A stretch of DNA of 64,000 nucleotides, taken from positions 1-64,000 of the forward strand of contig NZ_JAJAQC010000042.1 of NCBI RefSeq assembly GCF_027604915.1, read 5' to 3'. This DNA is from Streptomonospora mangrovi (GTDB lineage Bacteria > Actinomycetota > Actinomycetes > Streptosporangiales > Streptosporangiaceae). Shown here in pieces: positions 24,719-32,749 of the stretch (position 1 is its first letter; every line of letters starts with the position of its first letter). Under the pieces are notes generated by a model that was not told the DNA's origin, did not search any database, and worked only from the letters and a program-made list of their open reading frames with translations. Position numbers and translations under genes: made by a program.

Positions 24719-25708
24719 ATGCTTGCAATGAAGACAACAAGGTTTGCCTTGCCTAAGTTTGCGTCGGTGCTGGTCGCGGCGGTGCTGGTTCCGGTCGCCG
24801 GCTGCTCCGCCGGCGGGCCGGACGACTCCGGGCAGTCGGAGACCCCCACGCGCACGGTGGAGCACCTGTTCGGCTCCAGCGACATCCCCGCCGACCCCCA
24901 GCGCGTGGTCTCGGTCAGCGTGACCAGCACGGCGAGCCTGCTCAGCCTGGACGTCCCGGTCGTCGCCTCCGGCACCACCGCCCCCTCGGGCCTGACCGAC
25001 GACTCCGGGTTCTTCGCGCAGTGGGCCGAGGTCGCCCACGAGCGCGGGGTCGAGGCGCTGCCCGGGCCCGAGGTCGACCTGGAGGCCGTGGCCGCGGCCG
25101 AGCCCGACGTGATCGTGGGCAACGGGTTCGGCGCCGACGCCGTGGACGAGGCCGCCTACGACCGGCTGTCGCAGCTCGCGCCCACCGTGGTGCTGGGGGA
25201 GTCCGACACCTCCTGGCTGGAGCTGACCGAGGAGACGGCCGCCGTGTTCGGGGCGGAGGAGGCCGGCGCCGAGGTCGAGCGGGAGTACGCCGACCTGGTC
25301 GAGGAGACCTCCGGCCGGCTCGACACCGGCCACGACGTGGTGGTGCTGACGGGCACGCCCCACGGCTTCAACGTCTTCACCGAGGAGTCCGCCCTGGGCG
25401 GACTGGTGACCGATCTCGGCCTGACCCTGCACGAGTTCGCCGAGGGCGAGGCCGTGGAGCGCGCGGACAGGGCCGACACCGTGGAGGTCGCGCACGAGAA
25501 CGCCTCGGCGTTCGGCGACTCCACCCTGCTGTTCGTCAACACCCAGGACGAGGCGGTCGAGGACTACCTGGAGACCGCGCCCAACCTCGCCGAGACCCCG
25601 GCCTACCGCGAGGACCGCGCCTTCACCCTGGGCGCGGAGTCCTTCCGCATGGACCACTACAGCATCCCGCTGGTGGCCGAGCGCCTGACCGAGGTCCTCG
25701 GCGACTAG
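24719..25708 (+). CDS. Iron-siderophore ABC transporter substrate-binding lipoprotein
   Basis: A 329-residue periplasmic-binding-type lipoprotein. The signal (MKTTRFALPKFASVLVAA...) ends in the lipobox VPVAGC. The mature part has the FepB/FecB fold: DIPADPQRVVSVSVTSTASL, AAEPDVIVGNGFG and LSQLAPTVVLGE are typical. It would capture a ferric siderophore outside the membrane, but no permease or ATPase gene follows in this window. Starts at 24719 and 24728 are both possible. An iron box overlaps the first codons. It diverges from the Fes-like esterase gene. Confidence 0.93.
   Translation: MLAMKTTRFALPKFASVLVAAVLVPVAGCSAGGPDDSGQSETPTRTVEHLFGSSDIPADPQRVVSVSVTSTASLLSLDVPVVASGTTAPSGLTDDSGFFAQWAEVAHERGVEALPGPEVDLEAVAAAEPDVIVGNGFGADAVDEAAYDRLSQLAPTVVLGESDTSWLELTEETAAVFGAEEAGAEVEREYADLVEETSGRLDTGHDVVVLTGTPHGFNVFTEESALGGLVTDLGLTLHEFAEGEAVERADRADTVEVAHENASAFGDSTLLFVNTQDEAVEDYLETAPNLAETPAYREDRAFTLGAESFRMDHYSIPLVAERLTEVLGD
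24738..24756. promoter_or_regulatory. Iron box (IdeR/DmdR type) overlapping the start of the binding-protein gene
   Basis: CAAGGTTTGCCTTGCCTAA matches the 19-bp iron-box variant TTAGGTTAGCCTTACCTAA at 15 positions. It lies inside the first coding codons, between divergent siderophore genes only about 30 bases apart, so one site could repress both when iron is sufficient. Confidence 0.65.
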
Positions 25709-25783
25709 CCCGGCGCCCGCCAGGACGGCGCCCCGCCGCCCGAGCCGGCGGCCCGGCCCGCACCGGCCGCCCGCGCGGCCGCC

Positions 25784-26626
25784 TCAGCCGGGGCCGGCAC
25801 CGGGGCGGCCGGGCGCCGCGGCGGCGGAGAGCAGGGCCAGCCGCTCGGCGTCGCCGGTGCCCGGAGCGGCCGAGTAGACCATGACCCGCAGGTCGTCGCC
25901 TGCCACGTGGAGCACGTCGCAGTCCACGGTGATGGGTCCGGCCTCGGGGTGGTCGACCGTCTTGCGGGCGTCCTGGTGCTCCTGCGCCGCGCCGGAGTCC
26001 CACAGGTGCGCGAACGCGGCGCTGCCCGCGCGCAGCCGCGCCACCAGGTCGCGCAGCTTCGGGTCGTCGGGGTAGCGCGCGGCGGTGCGGCGCAGGTCGG
26101 CGGCCAGCAGCCGGCGCAGCCGCCCGTTGGACTCGGGGGTGTGGCGCACCCGGGTGGCGGCGGAGACGAAGGCGCGCCAGACGGCGTTGCGGTCGTCCCC
26201 GCTCCAGCGCCCCATCAGCGCATCGTAGAGCGGGTTGGCCAGCAGCAGGGTCCAGGCGGGGTCGTAGACGGCCACGGCGCATCCGCTCATCCGCTCCAAA
26301 ATTCGGCGGGCGGCGGGGGTGACGCCGCGCGGGACGGCGGCGGCCCCGGGGGCGGCGAGCCCGGCGAGGTGGAAGAGGTGCTCGCGCTGGGCGCGGTCCA
26401 GGCGCAGGGCGCGCGCGAGGGCCTCGGTGATCTGCGGCGAGGGGTGGTGCGCGCGGCCCTGTTCAAGGCGGACGATGTAGTCGGCCGACACCCCCGCGAG
26501 CTGGGACAGCTCCTCGCGGCGCAGTCCCGGGGCGCGCCTGCGGGCGCCGGAGGGCAGGCCGACGCTCTCGGGGGTGAGGCGGTCGCGCCAGGCGCGCAGC
26601 GCGTCGCCGAGGTCGGTCCGGGGCAT
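25784..26626 (-). CDS. XRE family regulator with MmyB-like ligand domain
   Basis: A 280-residue regulator. The N-terminal helix-turn-helix (residues 10-75: LRREELSQLAGVSADYIVRL then EQGR) is typical of XRE repressors. The C-terminal 170 residues match the MmyB-like (MLTR) PAS-type ligand domain, which binds fatty acids in related proteins (YDPAWTLLLANPLYDALMG, DCDVLHVAGDDLRVMVYSA). Such genes in Streptomyces and relatives usually sit opposite a short-chain dehydrogenase that they control, as here across 168 bases. The ligand is unknown. Confidence 0.92.
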   Translation of the reverse strand: MPRTDLGDALRAWRDRLTPESVGLPSGARRRAPGLRREELSQLAGVSADYIVRLEQGRAHHPSPQITEALARALRLDRAQREHLFHLAGLAAPGAAAVPRGVTPAARRILERMSGCAVAVYDPAWTLLLANPLYDALMGRWSGDDRNAVWRAFVSAATRVRHTPESNGRLRRLLAADLRRTAARYPDDPKLRDLVARLRAGSAAFAHLWDSGAAQEHQDARKTVDHPEAGPITVDCDVLHVAGDDLRVMVYSAAPGTGDAERLALLSAAAAPGRPGAGPG

Positions 26627-26794
26627 GCCGCCATTGTCGCAAACGCCCGCCGCCGTCCCTGGTATCCGCGGTCCCAGGAACGCGGGGCCACTTCCCGGTG
26701 ATCGCGGTGGCGCGCATGCTGGTCGTGTTCCCCACCCCGGCGCGGTCCTCGCGGACGCCCCCTCCCGGGCCGCCTGACGACGTATGGAGCACCC

Positions 26795-27574
26795 ATGAGC
26801 GGACTCGCCCTCATCACCGGCGCGACCTCCGGAATCGGCGCGGCGTTCGCGGAGCGCTTCGCCGCCGACGGCTACGACCTGATCCTGGTCGGCCGCCGCG
26901 CCGAGCGCCTCCAGCGGTTCGCCGCCGACCACCCCGAGGTGGCGGTGCGCCCGGTCGCGGCGGACCTGGCCACCGAGGAGGGGATCGCCGCCGTCGCCGC
27001 CCACTGCGCCGACGAGCCGCTGGACGTGCTGGTCAACAACGCCGGCGTCGCCCACTACATGCCGCTGGCCGACCTGCCCGCCGCCAAGGCCCGCGAAGTG
27101 GTCAACGTGAAGGTCCTCGCCCCCACGCAGTTGGCGCGCGCCGCCGTCGGCGGCATGCTGGCGCGCCGGAGCGGCACCGTCGTCAACGTGGCCGGCATGC
27201 TCGCGTTCTCCGGACCCGCCGACGCGGGCTTCATGCCCCGCCGCGCCGTCTACGCCGGGGCCCTGGCCTACCTGGTGGCCATGACCCAGACCCTGGCCGC
27301 CGAGGTGGCCGGCTCCGGCGTGCGGGTCCACGCGGTGTGCCCCGGCGTGGTGGCCACCGAGTTCCACTCCGTCCAGGGGATGGACCTGAGCGCCGTCCCG
27401 CGGATGAGCGCGCAGGACGTGGTCACCGGCGCCCTGCGCGGCCTGGAACTGGGCGAGACCGTCAGCGCACCCGGGGTGGAGGACTACCGGCTGCTCCAGG
27501 ACGCCTTCGCCGCCGACCTCGCCGCCTTCGGCGGCCAGCGCCCCGAACTGGCCTCGCGCTACCGCGCCGGCTGA
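26795..27574 (+). CDS. Short-chain dehydrogenase-like protein with altered active site
   Basis: A 259-residue SDR fold protein. The cofactor motif TGATSGIG and NNAG are intact and the LVGRRAERL region suggests NADP. In the catalytic region the usual Ser and Lys are replaced: NVAG stands where NVAS is normal, and YAGALAY where YxxxK is expected, though the Tyr remains. Classical reduction or dehydrogenation should be impaired, so it may bind cofactor or act differently. It is divergent from the XRE/MmyB regulator, a frequently conserved pair. Confidence 0.88.
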   Translation: MSGLALITGATSGIGAAFAERFAADGYDLILVGRRAERLQRFAADHPEVAVRPVAADLATEEGIAAVAAHCADEPLDVLVNNAGVAHYMPLADLPAAKAREVVNVKVLAPTQLARAAVGGMLARRSGTVVNVAGMLAFSGPADAGFMPRRAVYAGALAYLVAMTQTLAAEVAGSGVRVHAVCPGVVATEFHSVQGMDLSAVPRMSAQDVVTGALRGLELGETVSAPGVEDYRLLQDAFAADLAAFGGQRPELASRYRAG

Positions 27575-27616
27575 GGCGCCGCGCCGCCCGGTCGGCGGGG
27601 TGTCTAGAGTGGCGCC

Positions 27617-28264
27617 ATGCTGGAGGAGTTGGCGGGCGCCGCCCGCGGGCTGGCCGCCGGGGCGGCGCCGCGGGCGTTCCTGGGCCTGGCCGGTGCGCCC
27701 GGAGCGGGCAAGTCGGCGCTGGCGCGGTACCTGGTGGCCGAGGTGCGGGCGGCGTACGGCGCGGACGCCGCCGCCTACCTGCCCATGGACGGGTTCCACC
27801 TGTCCAACGCGCAGCTTGACCGGCTGGGCCGGCGCGGCCGCAAGGGCGCGCCCGACACCTTCGACGTGTGGGGCTACCTCGCGCTGCTGCGCCGGCTGCA
27901 CGCGGCCGAGGACGCCCCCGTCTACGCGCCCGACTTCGACCGCACGCTGGACGAGCCGGTCGCCGCCCGGCAGGTGGTGGCGCCCGGCGCGCGGCTGGTG
28001 GTGACCGAGGGCAACTACCTCGCCGACGACGCCCCGCTCTGGCGCGAGGTGCGCGGGCTGCTCACCGAGGTCTGGTACGTGGAGGCGCCCGACGCCGTGC
28101 GGGAGGAGCGCCTGGTCGCCCGCCAGCTCGCGGGCGGCCGCGACCCCGAGTCGGCCCGCGCGTGGGTGGCGGGCAGCGACCGCGCCAACGGCGAGCTGGT
28201 GAAGGCGAGCCGGGCCAACTGCGCCCGGGTGGTGCGGGTGGACCACGACCCCCGGCTGGGCTGA
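27617..28264 (+). CDS. Nucleoside/nucleotide kinase family protein (uridine kinase-like)
   Basis: A 215-residue P-loop kinase. The Walker A GAPGAGKSALA is at about residues 27-37. LPMDGFHLSNAQLDRLGRRG is the substrate-site signature of the PanK/uridine kinase-like family, and VVTEGNYLADD is the Walker B-like strand. Members phosphorylate nucleosides, pantothenate or sugars; the substrate is not determinable. The ATG lies six bases after TAGAGT, suggesting a leaderless transcript. It is a single gene between SDR and VOC genes. Confidence 0.88.
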   Translation: MLEELAGAARGLAAGAAPRAFLGLAGAPGAGKSALARYLVAEVRAAYGADAAAYLPMDGFHLSNAQLDRLGRRGRKGAPDTFDVWGYLALLRRLHAAEDAPVYAPDFDRTLDEPVAARQVVAPGARLVVTEGNYLADDAPLWREVRGLLTEVWYVEAPDAVREERLVARQLAGGRDPESARAWVAGSDRANGELVKASRANCARVVRVDHDPRLG

Positions 28265-28315
28265 GCCGCCGCCGTTGCCGCCGCGGCTGTCGTAGGCCGC
28301 GGCTAGGATCGCGGC

Positions 28316-28657
28316 ATGGCACTGGACCTGTTCGCCGGGATTCCGGTCAGCGACCAAGCCGTGGCGCTGGCGTGGTACGAACGCCTGCTGGGCGCGCCGC
28401 CCACCTACGTCGCCGGCCCCACCGAGGCCGTGTGGGAACTGGCCCAGCACCGGTCGCTGGCCGTGGAGCACCGGCCCGAGCACGCCGGGCACGCGCTGAC
28501 CACCGTGTTCGTGGACGACCTCGACTCCCTGGTCGCGGATATCGCCGAACGGGGCGTCGAACCCGTGGGCCGCGAGACCTACCCCAACGGCGTCCGCAAG
28601 GTCACCTACCGCGATCCCGACGGCAACGAGATCGGTTTCGGCGGGGCACCGCTGTAG
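28316..28657 (+). CDS. VOC superfamily protein
   Basis: A 113-residue glyoxalase-fold protein: FAGIPVSDQAVALAWYERLL, TTVFVDDLDSLVADIAERG and VTYRDPDGNEIGFGG define the paired modules, with His in EHRPEHAGHAL and Glu in the last strand as potential metal ligands. The substrate is unknown. The ATG is preceded at six bases by TAGGAT, a -10-like element consistent with a leaderless start. Confidence 0.88.
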   Translation: MALDLFAGIPVSDQAVALAWYERLLGAPPTYVAGPTEAVWELAQHRSLAVEHRPEHAGHALTTVFVDDLDSLVADIAERGVEPVGRETYPNGVRKVTYRDPDGNEIGFGGAPL

Positions 28658-28744
28658 CGCGGGGGCGGGTGCGGTCGCCGGGCAGGCGACCCTCGTTGGG
28701 CTCCTTTACAGGGCGGAAGCTTCTTGTTACCTTCCGAGACATGA

Positions 28745-30115
<1,371 letters not shown>

Positions 30116-30126
30116 GCACCGCACAC

Positions 30127-30163
30127 CCGGCGGGCCGGGGGCCGCGCGCTCCCGGCCCGCCGG
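30127..30163 (+). terminator. Hairpin terminator after the GH6 gene
   Basis: CCGGCGGGCCGGG (30127-30139) pairs perfectly with CCCGGCCCGCCGG (30151-30163), a 13-bp stem with an 11-base loop and no U-tract, 11 bases after the stop codon. Confidence 0.75.
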
Positions 30164-30316
30164 CCGGCGGAGGCGCGGCACCCGCCCGCGAGAACGCTCC
30201 GGACGGCGCGACGAGGAGCGCGGCACCCGCGCGCGGCGCCCGACCCGGGTCGGGCGCCCCGCCGGACGGGGTTCGGGGGTGTGGCACGGCCCACGGGTCC
30301 GCACGCCCGCGAGGGC

Positions 30317-30348
30317 TTGACCTTCACACCGGTGTACGGCTTTAGCGT
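30317..30348 (+). promoter_or_regulatory. MerR-type promoter with ACACCGGTGT palindrome
   Basis: TTGACC (30317-30322) and a -10 region TTTAGCGT (30341-30348) flank the palindrome ACACCGGTGT (30326-30335). A palindrome placed inside a long spacer is characteristic of promoters activated by MerR-family proteins. No MerR gene is in the window. The ATG at 30355 lies six bases after TAGCGT, so the transcript is probably leaderless. Confidence 0.5.
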
Positions 30349-30354
30349 CGCGCC

Positions 30355-31056
30355 ATGACCACGACAACGCAGTCGCCGGACCTGGCGACCACCGTTCTCG
30401 GCAGCGGCCCCGCGCTGCTGCTCGCCCACGGGGCCGGCGGCGGCATCCAGCCCAACTACGGCGCCGTCATGACCCGGTGGGCCCGCCGCCACACCGTCAT
30501 CGGCCCCGACTACCCCGGCACGGGCGCGACCCCGCGCTCGCCCGTCCCCCTCGACCTGGACGACCTGGCCGACCGCCTGGTCGACTCCGCCGTGCGCGCC
30601 GGCGCCGAGCGCTTCGCGCTGCACGGCTACTCGCTGGGCAGCGCGGTCGCGGTGCGCGCCGCCGTGCGCCACCCCGAGCGCGTCACCGCCCTCGTGCTCG
30701 CCGCCGGGTTCGCCCACCCCGACCCCGCCTTCCGCGCGTTGCTCACCGCCTGGCACGACGACGTGGCGGCCGCCGGCCCCGCCGCGGACCCGCCCGGCGC
30801 CGCCGACCACGTGGACCTGTGCCTGCGCGTGGACACCCGAGCTGACCTGCCGCGCGTCGCGGCGCCCACGCTGGTGATCGCCACCGCCCAGGACGACCTG
30901 GTGGCGCCCTCCCACTCCGACGTGCTCGCCGAGGCCATCCCCGGCGCCCGCCGGGTCGACCTCGCCTCGGGCCACCTGATCTGGGAGGACGCCCCCGAGG
31001 AGTGGGCGCGGCTGGTCGAGGACTTCCTCGCCGAGCACCCCGGCGGTGCGGCGTGA
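30355..31056 (+). CDS. Alpha/beta hydrolase
   Basis: A 233-residue hydrolase: LLLAHGAGGGIQPNYGAVM (oxyanion loop), LHGYSLGSAVAVRAA (nucleophile Ser), IATAQDDLVAP (acid) and SGHLIWEDAPEEW (His) give a complete triad. No signal peptide. The substrate is unknown. Its stop overlaps the GTG of the following F420-type oxidoreductase (GTGA), so both act in one two-gene operon, driven by a MerR-like promoter. Confidence 0.88.
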   Translation: MTTTTQSPDLATTVLGSGPALLLAHGAGGGIQPNYGAVMTRWARRHTVIGPDYPGTGATPRSPVPLDLDDLADRLVDSAVRAGAERFALHGYSLGSAVAVRAAVRHPERVTALVLAAGFAHPDPAFRALLTAWHDDVAAAGPAADPPGAADHVDLCLRVDTRADLPRVAAPTLVIATAQDDLVAPSHSDVLAEAIPGARRVDLASGHLIWEDAPEEWARLVEDFLAEHPGGAA

Positions 31057-31880
31057 GTACGGCCCGCCCCGCCCTGTACGCGGTGCTGCCCGCGGAGTCC
31101 GCCGACCTCGACCCCCGCGCCGTGGTCGACCTCGCCCGCCGCGCCGAGGACCTGGGCTACGGCGCGGTCTGGCTGCCCGACCACCCGCTGCCGCCCGCCG
31201 GCTACAACGCCACCTACGGCGGGGTGTTCGAGCCCCTGGTACTGCTGACGGCCGTCGCCACGGCCACGGCGACCATCCGGGTAGGAACCTCGGTGGTGAT
31301 CCTGCCGCTGCGCGACCCCTTCCTGCTGGCCAAGCAGGCGGCCACCCTGGAGCGCCTGGCCCCGGGCCGGCTGGTGCTGGGGGTGGGCGCCGGCTGGGAG
31401 GAGGCCGAGTTCACCGCGCTGCGGGCCGACTTCGCCGACCGGGGCGCGCGCACCGACGAGGCGCTGGCGCTGATCCGGCACCTGCACACGGTGGGGCGCG
31501 GCCCGTTCACGGGTCCGCGCTTCGGGTTCGAGACCGGGGTTTTCGCGCCCGCGCCCACCGCGCCGGTGCCGCTGCTGGTGGGCGGGATGTCGGGCGCGGC
31601 GCTGGACCGCGCGGCCCGCCACGCCGACATCTGGCAGGCGGTCCCCGGTATCACCGCCGAGCGGTTCGGCGCGCTGGCGGCACAGGTGCGTAAGCGCGCC
31701 GGCCGCCCGATCGAGACGGGCGCCCGCATCTCCCTCCCCGCCGGCCGCGCCTCCGCCGAGGCCGCCGAGGAGGCCGCCGCCCTCGGCGCCGCCGGCGCGG
31801 CGCACGTCTCCGTCTGGTTCGGCTCCCCCGACGGCTACGCCGACCGCATGGAGGCACTGTCCCGCATCGCCCTCAGTTGA
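31053..31880 (+). CDS. LLM class flavin/F420-dependent oxidoreductase
   Basis: A 275-residue luciferase-like protein from the GTG at 31053 overlapping the upstream stop. DLARRAEDLGYGAVWLPDHP, TIRVGTSVVILPLRDPF, LERLAPGRLVLGVGAGW and PVPLLVGGMSGAALDRAARH are standard family blocks. It is shorter than many members, ending after VSVWFGSPDGYADRM. It probably uses F420 or FMN; its partner hydrolase suggests a degradative or detoxifying pathway. The substrate is unknown. Confidence 0.88.
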   Translation: MSTARPALYAVLPAESADLDPRAVVDLARRAEDLGYGAVWLPDHPLPPAGYNATYGGVFEPLVLLTAVATATATIRVGTSVVILPLRDPFLLAKQAATLERLAPGRLVLGVGAGWEEAEFTALRADFADRGARTDEALALIRHLHTVGRGPFTGPRFGFETGVFAPAPTAPVPLLVGGMSGAALDRAARHADIWQAVPGITAERFGALAAQVRKRAGRPIETGARISLPAGRASAEAAEEAAALGAAGAAHVSVWFGSPDGYADRMEALSRIALS

Positions 31881-31898
31881 AAGAGGGACCACTGCCGC

Positions 31899-31929
31899 CC
31901 CGCCCCTGCCTCCCCGCAGGAGGGGCGGG
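31899..31929. terminator. Hairpin between convergent genes
   Basis: CCCGCCCCTGC (31899-31909) pairs with GCA and GGGGCGGG (31916-31929), with a three-base bulge, between the oxidoreductase (+) and the unknown gene of the cyclase operon (-). It could terminate both. Confidence 0.6.
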
Positions 31930-31972
31930 TGAACCCGGGCGGGGAGGCCCCGGCCCGAGTTCACCGCCCGCG

Positions 31973-32749
31973 TCACCCGGGTCCGCCCTCGCCGGACTCC
32001 CCGTCCGCCCGCAGCCGCGCCGCCAGGTCGCGTCTGCCGAAACCGCTGATCAGCAGGGCGAGGCGGTCGATGACCTCCGCGCGCTCTCCGGAGCTGAGCC
32101 CGCCCAGCAGCACGCGGACCGCCGTTCCGGCCGCCTCGGCCTCGGGCGGGGATCCCTTCTCATCCTCGGCCAGCACGAGGCGCAGTTGCATGGCCGCGGT
32201 GGCCAGGTCCCGTATCTGCTCCGGATTGCGGTCGAACCACCAGCGCAGCGCCACGGCCGGGTCGCTGTAGACGTCCTCGGTGAGCCGTTGCAGGTGCCGC
32301 ATCTGCGCGCGGTGCTCCTCGGCCTGGACCGCGCCGCGCGGGCCGCACCTCTCGCGGAGCTTGACCAGTTCGACGTCCTCCGGGTCGGCGGCCAGCCGCA
32401 CCGCGATGCTGCCGAAGGAGATCTCGGGGTCGTCGACGACGACGTCCTCCAGGAGTCGGCGGGAGACCTCGGCCTCGGCGAGCCCGAAGTCGGCCACGGA
32501 GAACTGCCGGGCGACCTGCCCGGAGAACTCCACGACCCGCGTCCTGACCGCGCTGGCGGCGCTCTGCCGCCGGAGCCGGGACCGCGAGGTGATGCGCAGG
32601 GCCAGTTCGTAGTCGGCGGAGAACCACAGCCCGTCGTCGGTGCTCGGCAGACGGGCCGGGAACGTCAGCCATTCCTCGGTCCCGCGCAGTGCCGCGCTCC
32701 ACGGGCGTGCTCCCGGTTCGGCCGCGACGGCGCGCCAGAGCAGGCTCAT
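31973..32749 (-). CDS. Unknown protein, third gene of the cyclase/P-loop operon
   Basis: A 258-residue soluble protein I do not recognise. It starts at ATG 32749, overlapping the upstream stop by four bases (ATGA). A beta-rich N-terminus (EEWLTFPARLPSTDDGLWFS, ADYELALRIT) leads into helices: SAVRTRVVEFSGQVARQFS, DFGLAEAEVSRRLLEDVVV and ERCGPRGAVQAEEHRAQM. The middle faintly resembles the pattern of SPFH/band-7 domains (helix, then a strand ending in VRLAADPEDVELV), but no membrane anchor is seen. The C-terminus is helical. Tight coupling to the cyclase and P-loop genes implies a shared function. Confidence 0.7.
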   Translation of the reverse strand: MSLLWRAVAAEPGARPWSAALRGTEEWLTFPARLPSTDDGLWFSADYELALRITSRSRLRRQSAASAVRTRVVEFSGQVARQFSVADFGLAEAEVSRRLLEDVVVDDPEISFGSIAVRLAADPEDVELVKLRERCGPRGAVQAEEHRAQMRHLQRLTEDVYSDPAVALRWWFDRNPEQIRDLATAAMQLRLVLAEDEKGSPPEAEAAGTAVRVLLGGLSSGERAEVIDRLALLISGFGRRDLAARLRADGESGEGGPG

